This document shows, in pieces, positions 46,320 through 54,421 of a stretch of DNA of 64,000 bases. Location: contig JAICWL010000005.1 in assembly GCA_025934835.1 (NCBI GenBank), positions 1-64,000 of the forward strand, written 5' to 3'. The DNA comes from Fimbriimonadaceae bacterium (lineage in GTDB: Bacteria; Armatimonadota; Fimbriimonadia; Fimbriimonadales; Fimbriimonadaceae). Numbering within the stretch: the first letter of the stretch is position 1; each line of letters opens with the position of its first letter. The notes under the pieces were generated by a model. It made no database searches, was not told the DNA's origin, and was given only the letters and a program-made list of their open reading frames with translations. The translations under genes and the position numbers were made by a program.

Positions 46320-48302
46320 GTGAGCTTCTTCATGCTGCGCGCCGCAATGGCCGCGTGCTCGGCCCTGCTGGCTTCGGCCGCATTCCCATCTTCCGGCTGG
46401 CAGCCTTTTTCGCCTGGGCCAACTTCTGTCCGTCGAACAGGGAGCGCCGTCGACCTCTCCAATCGCGCGCTGCAGGTGCGATGGACGCTCGGAACGCGGC
46501 CCAATGCGACCATCATGAACCGTTGGACCGGCGAACGGATTTCGGGCGCGGCGGAGCCTTTCGAGCTAACTCTTCGATCCGGCAAGGTATTAGGCCTTTC
46601 ATCGCTTAGGCTCATGAGGGCGTCGACTTCTCGAGCCAAAGATCGCGGTGGCCGAACCAGTACGGTTTCACTCGAGCTTTCCGCTCCTGGAGAGGGCATG
46701 CGCGTGCGCTGGAGTTTGATCGGCGCCGACGGCGCCTCTTACGCCCGCGAAAGCTTGACCCTTACTGCCGAGAACGCCAACGTGGATGTTCGCGACGTCC
46801 GGCTGATCGATTTACCGATAGGCGGTGCATCGGTGGCCGGCACAGTGCCTGGCTCGCCGATCGAGGCCGGGAGCTTCGTGCTTGGGCTCGAGCATCCAAT
46901 GTCGTCCAGCGAGGTGCGGGCCGGCCGGGCAATTTGCCATATCAAGCGCGCGCTGCCACTTAGCGAGGGTGCCTCGGTGACCTACACAGCGGTCATCGAC
47001 GCTGCTCCGAAGGGCCAGACTCGAAGGTCGTTTCTCGCATATCTGGAGCGGCAGCGGCCAAGGCCCTACTCGCCGTTCCTTCACTACAACTCTTGGTATG
47101 ACCTCGGCTATTTCAACAAGTACACGGCTCCGGAGTGCGTAGAGCGGATCAACGAGTTTGGGCAGCATCTATCTCGAGAGCGCGGTGTCAAGCTGAGCTC
47201 GTTCTTATTCGACGACGGCTGGGACGACACATCGACCGTATGGAATTTCAACAGCGGTTTCCCGAACGGTTTCTCGCCGCTGAAGGCCGCAGCAGCGCAA
47301 TATGGCGCCGGTCCCGGCATCTGGCTTTCGCCTTGGGGCGGCTACGGAACCCCGCGCGAGCAGAGGCTTGCGACCGGCAAGAAGCTGGGCTACGAGATCG
47401 ACTCAGAAGGGTATGCGCTGTCGGGGCCGAAGTATTACGCGCGGTTCCACGATGTGTGCATGAAGATGGTGCGCGACTATGGCATCAACCAGTTCAAGTT
47501 CGACGGCACAGGCAGTCCGGACAAGCAGTATCCCGGGAGCAAATTCTCGAGCGACTTCGAGGCCGCGATCCAGCTGATCAGCGACCTGAGGCGCGCCAAG
47601 CCTGGGTTGTTTATCAACCTCACCACGGGTACGTGGCCCTCGCCGTTCTGGACGCGCTACGCGGATTCGATCTGGCGCGGTGGGTCGGACCATGAGTTCG
47701 CGGGCGTTGGTCCCTGGAGGGAAAAATGGATCACGTACCGCGATGGCGATACTTACCACGGGGTTGTGAAGAAGGGCCCGCTATACCCTCTCAACTCGCT
47801 GATGCTGCACGGCATCATTTTCGCCCGGTATGCCGCGCACTTGGGCGACGACCCTGGGCACGATTTTCGTAATGAGGTGCGCGACTATTTCGCGGGAGGA
47901 ACGCAGCTCCAAGAGATGTACATCACCCCCACCCTGCTCTCCAAGCAGAATTGGGATGATTTGGCCGAGTCCGCGCGATGGTCTCAAGCGGACTCGGCCA
48001 CGCTGAAAGACACCCACTGGGTAGGCGGTGACCCGATGAACCTGGAAGTCTACGGCTGGGCGGCATGGTCCGCCAAGAAAGCGATTCTGACTCTGCGAAA
48101 CCCGAGCGACAAGCCCCAATCGTTCTCGATCGATGCTGCCAGAGTGTTCGAGCTTCCAGCGGGATCGCGCGGTTCATTCATCATGCGAAGTCCATACAAG
48201 TCGGATGCAGGCAAGGGAGCGCTCGCACTTCCGGTTGGACGATCCCGTGTGGTAATGCTCCAGCCGTTCCAGGTGATGACTATCGAGGGGGCGTCTCGAT
48301 GA
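46320..48302 (+). CDS. secreted alpha-galactosidase-like glycoside hydrolase (clan GH-D, GH36-like)
   Basis: GTG start, N-terminal hydrophobic leader; HYNSWYDLGYFNKYTAPECVERI; FLFDDGWDD; INQFKFDGTGSPDKQYPG. Confidence 0.7.
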   Translation: MSFFMLRAAMAACSALLASAAFPSSGWQPFSPGPTSVRRTGSAVDLSNRALQVRWTLGTRPNATIMNRWTGERISGAAEPFELTLRSGKVLGLSSLRLMRASTSRAKDRGGRTSTVSLELSAPGEGMRVRWSLIGADGASYARESLTLTAENANVDVRDVRLIDLPIGGASVAGTVPGSPIEAGSFVLGLEHPMSSSEVRAGRAICHIKRALPLSEGASVTYTAVIDAAPKGQTRRSFLAYLERQRPRPYSPFLHYNSWYDLGYFNKYTAPECVERINEFGQHLSRERGVKLSSFLFDDGWDDTSTVWNFNSGFPNGFSPLKAAAAQYGAGPGIWLSPWGGYGTPREQRLATGKKLGYEIDSEGYALSGPKYYARFHDVCMKMVRDYGINQFKFDGTGSPDKQYPGSKFSSDFEAAIQLISDLRRAKPGLFINLTTGTWPSPFWTRYADSIWRGGSDHEFAGVGPWREKWITYRDGDTYHGVVKKGPLYPLNSLMLHGIIFARYAAHLGDDPGHDFRNEVRDYFAGGTQLQEMYITPTLLSKQNWDDLAESARWSQADSATLKDTHWVGGDPMNLEVYGWAAWSAKKAILTLRNPSDKPQSFSIDAARVFELPAGSRGSFIMRSPYKSDAGKGALALPVGRSRVVMLQPFQVMTIEGASR

Positions 48303-49180
48303 TCGTGCAGGCGCCCGTATTGCTGATTGAAGACACACGCACGCCCCCCTCGATCATCCAGGCCGTGTCAGACGCCCTCGGTCCTCGCGGCAAGCTGCTG
48401 GTGCGCGTCGCGAGCAGTTCGGCGCAAGCGGCTTCCCTGGCTCGCAAGCTCAAGCCTACCGCCGTAGTTTTCAGCCTCGGCGGCTCATTGGGGACCAAGG
48501 CGAGCTGGTCCGCGAAGAAGGACATGCTCGTACCGAGCCTGGAGACGGCCATCCGAAGCGTGCGAGCCGTTCGGCCGCACCCGGAGGTGCTTGTGCTGAT
48601 TCCTAGTGCGCCGGCAGCGCGAAGTGTTTGGATGGACACGCATGTCGCTCCTTTGCTGCGGCAAGCCGCCCGGGAAGCGGACGCCCCGCTCGTCGATGCG
48701 CGCCAGCCCGCGCGCGACTTTGCTGCCGACGTGGACGAGGCTCTGTTCGGCGGCAAGCAGGATAAGACCGGCTGGCAAATTGTAAGCGTGGACAGCGAAC
48801 AGCCGGACGAGGGGCCGGCGAAAAACGCCATCGACAACGACGCGCGAACCTATTGGCATACTCGGTATTCACCGAAGGTAGATCGGTATCCGCATGAGAT
48901 CGTGATCGACTTTGGCAAGCCAACTTGGATTCGAGGATTCACTTATCTGCCTCGTCAGGACGGCGGCGTGAACGGCAGAGTAAAGGACTATGACCTTTAT
49001 GGGAGCCTTGTTTCAAAATCTTGGCCCCCGCCCATCGCCTCTGGCAGGCTGTCGGACACGCTGAAGCGTTCGCGGGTGTGGCTGCCGAAGATGCGAGTGC
49101 GTTATCTCAAGCTGCTCGCGAAGTCGGAGTGGCATGGCGGGCCGTGGGCGTCTGCTGCTGAGATAGGCATCATCCGGTGA
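48299..49180 (+). CDS. protein with F5/8 type C (discoidin-like) C-terminal domain
   Basis: ATGA overlap with upstream gene; KNAIDNDARTYWHTRYSPKVDRYPHEIVIDFGKPTWIRGFTYLPRQDGGVNGRVKDYDLYGS. Confidence 0.75.
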   Translation: MIVQAPVLLIEDTRTPPSIIQAVSDALGPRGKLLVRVASSSAQAASLARKLKPTAVVFSLGGSLGTKASWSAKKDMLVPSLETAIRSVRAVRPHPEVLVLIPSAPAARSVWMDTHVAPLLRQAAREADAPLVDARQPARDFAADVDEALFGGKQDKTGWQIVSVDSEQPDEGPAKNAIDNDARTYWHTRYSPKVDRYPHEIVIDFGKPTWIRGFTYLPRQDGGVNGRVKDYDLYGSLVSKSWPPPIASGRLSDTLKRSRVWLPKMRVRYLKLLAKSEWHGGPWASAAEIGIIR

Positions 49181-50438
49181 ACTGGGCCGCGGCCTCGATG
49201 CCTTGGCGGACACAATCGGGCACGCCGATGCCTCCATAGGAAGCGCCCGCAAGCGCTATGGGCAGACCGGAAAGAGCCAGGCGAACCCCTGCTAGCCAAT
49301 CGAGATGTCCCAAGTTGTATTGGGGCAAGGCTCGGTCCCAGGTGTCGAAGCGCGTGAGCTCGGGAGCGGATGTTACGCTGAAAAGCCGATCGAGCTCGAT
49401 GAGCGCGCCTTCGGGGCCCCCGTGGCGGAGAAACGACCGAAGAAGCGTCTTGCCCTCGGGCGCCCTACCCGGCCATTTGAGAGAGCTGAACGTGCAGCCG
49501 GACAGTGCGCAATTCTCGCTTCGGGGCACGAGAAAACCGTTACCTTCCGGCGGCTTTCGGAATGCTCCCGCAGGAAACAGCATCGTCACAACGCTGGTGG
49601 ACGCGTGCTGTTGTCGTTCGAGCAGCTCGGATGCGACTGGCGCGACGCCCTGGAGGAGCCGCGCTGCAGCGAAACTGGGGACGGCCAAGACCAGCGATTC
49701 GGCCTCGAACGTTTCCGCACTCGTGCGCACCGACAGACTGGCTCCCGAGCGCTCGACCGCCTTGGCGGCGCTGGAGAGCCGGACGACGTCTCCAAGCCGG
49801 TTGACGAGTGCCTGGACTAGCGAGCCCATGCCTCGGCGCAGAGATATGAATGCGGGTCCGCCGGCGGGCGACGTCGCTTCGTGCGGGCGCCAATAGCGAG
49901 GGTAAAGCGCAGCCATACCGAGGGACTCAGGGTCGCCCGAGTACAAGCCCGCGAGCAACGGCTCCGCCACGAACTTGGAGAATCTCTCGCCGAACCTGGC
50001 ACGGAAGAAAGCCGCGACTGATGCGTCTCGCTCATGGGGCTCGGCCCAATCGGCTGGTCGAGCCGCGCGCTCTTTATCCTGTTCCCCAAGAAAATCAGCG
50101 CCGTCGAACGCTCCCGGGGCCACAGTGTCGAGCCTTGCGAGCGGCCGCGGCACCGGGCGGAGCCTACCGTCAACCAGCAGCGAGAATCCCTGAGCGGCAG
50201 GTTCTAGAACTTCCGAGCCTTGACCGATTTCCTCGATCAGCTCTTTGGCCCAGGGCTTGTGCGTGAAAACGGAATCTGGTCCGAGCTCGATAAGGGCGCC
50301 CTGCTCCCGGACCGTCGCGAGCTTGCCGCCCGCCCGGTCTCCGGCTTCGAGCACGATCACGTCCGCTCCCGCGCGCAGAAGCCTGTAGCCGGCGGTCAGC
50401 CCGGCGATACCACCGCCGATCACGATCGTTCGGCCCAT
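49170..50438 (-). CDS. hemY: protoporphyrinogen/coproporphyrinogen oxidase
   Basis: MGRTIVIGGGIAGLTAGYRLLRAGADVIVLEAGDRAGGKLATVREQGALIELGPDSVFTHKPWAKELIEEIG. Confidence 0.92.
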   Translation of the reverse strand: MGRTIVIGGGIAGLTAGYRLLRAGADVIVLEAGDRAGGKLATVREQGALIELGPDSVFTHKPWAKELIEEIGQGSEVLEPAAQGFSLLVDGRLRPVPRPLARLDTVAPGAFDGADFLGEQDKERAARPADWAEPHERDASVAAFFRARFGERFSKFVAEPLLAGLYSGDPESLGMAALYPRYWRPHEATSPAGGPAFISLRRGMGSLVQALVNRLGDVVRLSSAAKAVERSGASLSVRTSAETFEAESLVLAVPSFAAARLLQGVAPVASELLERQQHASTSVVTMLFPAGAFRKPPEGNGFLVPRSENCALSGCTFSSLKWPGRAPEGKTLLRSFLRHGGPEGALIELDRLFSVTSAPELTRFDTWDRALPQYNLGHLDWLAGVRLALSGLPIALAGASYGGIGVPDCVRQGIEAAAQFTG

Positions 50439-50580
50439 TTCGTGCGTCGAGAAACGAGAAAGCCGAGAAACACTTTCGTCTCCCGGCTTCTCTTCTACCC
50501 TTTCACCCCGAATTGCGGAGTAAGTATTTCAATGCCGCTACGACAAAGAGACCGGAGTCGCGATCTCGTCGAGCGGCAGA

Positions 50581-50778
50581 TTAATTGGATGGCCGAGCCC
50601 GATGTTCCTCATCTCGCGTCCTCTTCCAAGAGGAGTTTCCATTTCCTTGTGTGTGCTCTCCCTTCGCGCCGTATCGGCCATCCTGTCCTCCGTGACCGGC
50701 TACTGCCTGAACGATTCTACCCATAAAGATTGCGGTCAAAGCCGCAATCTTTAATAATATTCCGATCAGTGACGCCAT
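50581..50778 (-). CDS. possible small single-TM protein
   Basis: MASLIGILLKIAALTAIFMGRIVQAVAG then a hydrophilic tail; the codons include an 11-bp perfect hairpin (50725-50752). Confidence 0.3.
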   Translation of the reverse strand: MASLIGILLKIAALTAIFMGRIVQAVAGHGGQDGRYGAKGEHTQGNGNSSWKRTRDEEHRARPSN

Positions 50779-50782
50779 TTGG

Positions 50783-51103
50783 ATGCAACTAGTGGAGATG
50801 TTGGGCCGTCGAACCGCCATGGTCGGTGACGTGGGCAGCTATTTGGGAGCCGGGCATCTCGTGCTGTACGGTTTGGAGGATTGTAACGACACGCTTTGGG
50901 TTCGGGGCCGTCTCGCAGAGCTCGGAGTGCCATTCAGCTACGTCGCTATCGAAGTCGACACTGTAGCCCACGACCTAGTGCTTCAGCGCAACGATGGGAA
51001 GGCCCGCACGCCCATGCTGGCGTTCGGGGAGCAGGAGTTTTCCTGCGATTTGGGTGAGCCGGAACTCTCGCAATTACTTCGGGCGCGCGGCTATCTGGCC
51101 TGA
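50783..51103 (+). CDS. glutaredoxin-like thioredoxin-fold protein
   Basis: LVLYGLEDCNDTLWVRGRLAELGVPFSYVAIEVD...ARTPMLAFGEQEFSCDLGEPELSQLLRARGYL. Confidence 0.7.
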   Translation: MQLVEMLGRRTAMVGDVGSYLGAGHLVLYGLEDCNDTLWVRGRLAELGVPFSYVAIEVDTVAHDLVLQRNDGKARTPMLAFGEQEFSCDLGEPELSQLLRARGYLA

Positions 51104-51181
51104 TTGCCGAAGGCGCAAACTAAACTGAACCCGGATGAAACGAACCGAAGGCATCCGGAATCGAATCGGCTGGGGACTCGC

Positions 51182-51352
51182 ATGACGATTCGCCAGCTCC
51201 AACTCATGCTCGTGGTCATTTTCGGCCTCACTCTCGCCGTGGTGTGGGTCGGATATGTCCAGTTCATGCGATGGGGTGAACGGGAGGCCGAGAAGGCGCG
51301 GCTATTTCGCGAAGAGCAGGCTAGAGCTCGCAAAGAAGAATCTCCGGACTAA
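51182..51352 (+). CDS. small membrane protein
   Basis: MTIRQLQLMLVVIFGLTLAVVWVGYVQFMRWGEREAEKARLF. Confidence 0.5.
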   Translation: MTIRQLQLMLVVIFGLTLAVVWVGYVQFMRWGEREAEKARLFREEQARARKEESPD

Positions 51353-51663
51353 GGGCCGATGGTGCCTGGAGTGCCGTTCGGCAACTTGTGGGGAAGCTCG
51401 TCCGGAGGCTGCGTTCCCGGGGGCCACTCGGGGTTCATCGGCTCCGGGGGATCGGGAGTGGGCCCGCTTTTCGGTGCGGGCAAAACGATGCGGGGAGCGT
51501 TTGCTTCTCGAGGCTGCGCCTCCGGTGGCTCGAACGGCGGGCTTGCGGAGGGGACGGGCGCGGAGGAGAACAGCTCGTAGGCGCCCCAAGTGACGGCCAA
51601 GAGAATCAGGATGACCACGCCGCCGAGAGTCAGGAAGCGGATTTGAGATCGGTCATTCGGTTC
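51349..51663 (-). CDS. hypothetical single-TM, Pro-rich protein
   Basis: MEPNDRSQIRFLTLGGVVILILLAVTWGAYELF then Pro-rich tail. Confidence 0.5.
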   Translation of the reverse strand, partial: EPNDRSQIRFLTLGGVVILILLAVTWGAYELFSSAPVPSASPPFEPPEAQPREANAPRIVLPAPKSGPTPDPPEPMNPEWPPGTQPPDELPHKLPNGTPGTIGP

Positions 51664-51710
51664 CATATGAGCCTTAGACGCGGAATTCGCCGGCAGGTAC
51701 TCTCTTCTCA

Positions 51711-52778
51711 ATGCCCCTCTCCGAGCAAGAGGTCTTGGACGCGCTCAGGCACGTTATGGACCCCGACCTGCATCGCGATATCGTCAGCCTCGGATTTGTT
51801 AAAGCCGTCAGCATCGACGGATCGGATGTATCCGTGCGCGTAGAGCTGACGACTCCTGCATGCCCAGTTAAGGACCAGCTCCGTGAAGAGTGCGAAGCGC
51901 GCATCTTGGAAGTTGCGGGCGTGACGAGCGCGTCTGTTGAGATGACGGCGCAAGTCCGGCAGCGCCAGACTCCGCAGGGGGACCTGATCCCGGGAGTCAA
52001 GCATTGCATCGCGATCGCATCCGGGAAAGGCGGGGTTGGCAAGAGCACCGTGACGGTGAACCTGGCGATCGCTTTGGCTGAAACGGGCGCCAAGGTCGGG
52101 CTGCTCGACGCGGACGTTTATGGGCCGTCGATCCCGATGATGATGGGCGCGGAGGCGGAGAGGCCCTTTACGAGCGAAGGGAAGATCATTCCGATCGAGC
52201 GCTTTGGCATTTCGATGATGTCGCTTGGGTTTCTGCTCGAGGAGGGCCAAGCGGTGTTGTGGCGCGGACCGATGGTCGCGGGCACTGTGAAGCAGCTTCT
52301 GGAAGACGTGGCCTGGGGCGAGCTCGACTACCTGCTCGTCGACTTGCCACCGGGAACGGGCGACGCGCCCATGTCGCTCGCCCAACTGGCCCCCCTGACC
52401 GGCGTCGTGATTGTAACGACACCTCATCACGTCGCGGCGAACATTGCCGGAAAATCGGTTCAGCTGTTCCGGCGGCTCAATGCGCCGATCATGGGTGTGG
52501 TCGAGAATATGGCCGGGTTCGTTTGTCCGAACTGCGGCGAGGTCAGTCAGATTTTCGCCGGCATGTCAGGCGAGGAACTCGCCAAGAAATTGGATGTGCC
52601 TTATCTGGGCTCGGTGCCGCTCGACCCTGCCGTGAGTGCGGCTGGCGACAACGGCGTGCCTTCGATCGTCTCCGATCCTTCCCGGCTTCAGTCGGCAAGC
52701 TTTCGGGCAATCGCAGGCAAGCTGGCTCGCGAGGCTTCGATTATCGCGATGTCCCGACGCGCACCGCAGCCGGTCTGA
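51711..52778 (+). CDS. Mrp/NBP35-family P-loop Fe-S cluster carrier ATPase
   Basis: IASGKGGVGKSTVTVNLAIALAETGAKVGLLDADVYGPSIPMMMG; VENMAGFVCPNCGE. Confidence 0.96.
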   Translation: MPLSEQEVLDALRHVMDPDLHRDIVSLGFVKAVSIDGSDVSVRVELTTPACPVKDQLREECEARILEVAGVTSASVEMTAQVRQRQTPQGDLIPGVKHCIAIASGKGGVGKSTVTVNLAIALAETGAKVGLLDADVYGPSIPMMMGAEAERPFTSEGKIIPIERFGISMMSLGFLLEEGQAVLWRGPMVAGTVKQLLEDVAWGELDYLLVDLPPGTGDAPMSLAQLAPLTGVVIVTTPHHVAANIAGKSVQLFRRLNAPIMGVVENMAGFVCPNCGEVSQIFAGMSGEELAKKLDVPYLGSVPLDPAVSAAGDNGVPSIVSDPSRLQSASFRAIAGKLAREASIIAMSRRAPQPV

Positions 52779-52779
52779 A

Positions 52780-53184
52780 TCAGCGCATCACGCGCTGCCA
52801 GCAAAACAGGCCTTGGGAAGCCGAGTCGAGGCACATTTGATTGCCGCGTCCATCGATAGCGAAGTCGTACGATGGCAACGGCGGTCGACGCGCGACACCT
52901 GAGTCTGTTAGCACGTCCAAGTCGATATGAAGGGTGTCGCCGGACCGGCGCCAGTGCCCGGCAGCAACCCACCGATAATGAGGGCAGGAGAGTTCGAACC
53001 GCCGATCGGGAAAAAGCTTCATAATGCAGTCCGTACCGTCTTGAAGCGGAAATGGACCTCGCCAGGCGCCATCGACAGTTTGGCCCGTGCAGCCGGCCAG
53101 CGCCGAAGCTATACCGAAGCCGATAACTATGCGCGAGCCGAATCCGAGCACCAAACTGACGTTACCCGTCGCCCACGACTTCAT
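52780..53184 (-). CDS. putative lipoprotein
   Basis: MKSWATGNVSLVLGFGSRIVIGFGIASALAGCTGQTVDGAWRG: lipobox LAGC; alternative TTG/GTG starts at 53154/53151. Confidence 0.6.
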   Translation of the reverse strand: MKSWATGNVSLVLGFGSRIVIGFGIASALAGCTGQTVDGAWRGPFPLQDGTDCIMKLFPDRRFELSCPHYRWVAAGHWRRSGDTLHIDLDVLTDSGVARRPPLPSYDFAIDGRGNQMCLDSASQGLFCWQRVMR

Positions 53185-54421
53185 CAGCCCGTGGTGCTGG
53201 ATAGCGTTTTGGCAAACGAGACGCCTCAAGCGCGAGCTCGGCGTCGAGATCGAATGGCTGCCGTACGAAACTTTTCCGCTGGATTCCGAATGGCCGGACG
53301 ACCCAGGGCCAGAAGACCCGGGACTTCCGACTCGGCTCGACTTGATGCTCGCCTTGGAGGGCCTCGAGCTGCCGAAGGTTACTCGCAATCGGCGGGCTCG
53401 CACCCACTGGGCGCATGAAGCGGGCGAATTCGCAAAGACGGAAGGCAAGGGCGACCAGATGGTCTCCGCGCTCTATTCTGCCTACTGGGAAGCGGGGCGA
53501 GATATCGGCGACGCGGGAACTGTGCTGGAGATTGCCAGAGGCGTCGTACGCGACCTTGGCGCGCTGGAGCATGCCATCGGAGAGAGCGCTTTCGCTAACG
53601 CCATTCGCCCATTGGATCCGATCAACGACGCCCGGGGAGTGGTAAGCCTTCCGACGTTCCTCGTCGGCGGTGAATCGCTTCGCGATCCGACTTACGCAGC
53701 GCTTTCGGCGGCCCTCGGAGGGACCTCGAAGCGCACCGGTGATCAGCCGTTTCCGAAGCTGGAATTCCCGGCAGCTAGCTCCCTTCGGCCGTATGTGCTC
53801 GTGGACATGGTGGCTACGATCGACGGCAAAACGGTGAGCGGCGATCGGGACGAGGACGTTATGGACCTTGGGTCCGCAGTCGACAAGCGGTTGATGCAAA
53901 GACTGCAAGAGTGTTCGGATGCCGTGCTTCTCGGAGCAGGCACATTGCGAGCTTCCCCGAAGAGCTGGAATCCTCGCACAGAAAAGCGAATAGTGGTGAG
54001 CCGGTCAGGCGAGGTTCCGGTCGACTCGGAATTCCTGTCGAAGGGTCAGCCGATTTTGGCGACGGGAGGCTCGTCCAGCGTCCGCGCACCGAAGGGAGTA
54101 AAGCTGTTGCGCGCCGGCGGGCAAACTCTGGATTTCGCGATCCTGCTGAACCGCCTTCGGACAACGTTCGGAATCGAACGGCTGCTGGTGCTCGGCGGCA
54201 GCGAGGTCAATGCCGAGTTGCTCAGGCGCGACCTCGTCGACGAGCTGTTTCTGACCGTGGCGCCGAAGGTGAAGTTGGGCCGAAAAGTGCCCACCTACGC
54301 AGGCGGTGAGCCGCTCGACCGTCAACATTTGTTGAACTTCGAACTTGTGGACTCCGCTGCCGTAGGAAGTGAAGTGTTCTTGAGATATCGGAGGGCCGGC
54401 ATCCTTGGCGGTCAAGAATGA
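53129..54421 (+). CDS. fusion: DsbA/FrnE-like thioredoxin-fold domain + RibD C-terminal (DHFR-like) reductase domain
   Basis: VAHDFISPWCWIAFWQTRRLKRELGVEIEWLPYETFPL...VVSLPTFLVGG then RPYVLVDMVATIDGKTVSGDRDEDVMDLGSAVDKRLMQRLQECSDAVLLGAGTLRASPKSWNPR...LLVLGGSEVNAELLRRDLVDELFLTVAPKV. Confidence 0.85.
   Translation: MREPNPSTKLTLPVAHDFISPWCWIAFWQTRRLKRELGVEIEWLPYETFPLDSEWPDDPGPEDPGLPTRLDLMLALEGLELPKVTRNRRARTHWAHEAGEFAKTEGKGDQMVSALYSAYWEAGRDIGDAGTVLEIARGVVRDLGALEHAIGESAFANAIRPLDPINDARGVVSLPTFLVGGESLRDPTYAALSAALGGTSKRTGDQPFPKLEFPAASSLRPYVLVDMVATIDGKTVSGDRDEDVMDLGSAVDKRLMQRLQECSDAVLLGAGTLRASPKSWNPRTEKRIVVSRSGEVPVDSEFLSKGQPILATGGSSSVRAPKGVKLLRAGGQTLDFAILLNRLRTTFGIERLLVLGGSEVNAELLRRDLVDELFLTVAPKVKLGRKVPTYAGGEPLDRQHLLNFELVDSAAVGSEVFLRYRRAGILGGQE

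Noticed and set aside
48065-48298. N-terminal extension of ORF 48065..49180
   Set aside because: Overlaps the C-terminus of the GH36-like gene in another frame; the natural start is the ATGA-coupled ATG at 48299 (frameshift alternative noted as a finding).
50453-50493. Imperfect hairpin GAGAAAGCCGAGA...TCTCCCGGCTTCTC near hemY
   Set aside because: Bulged and without a T-tract; too weak to call a terminator.
52985-53005. GAGTTCGAACC, tRNA T-loop-like
   Set aside because: Inside the lipoprotein coding sequence; no cloverleaf found.
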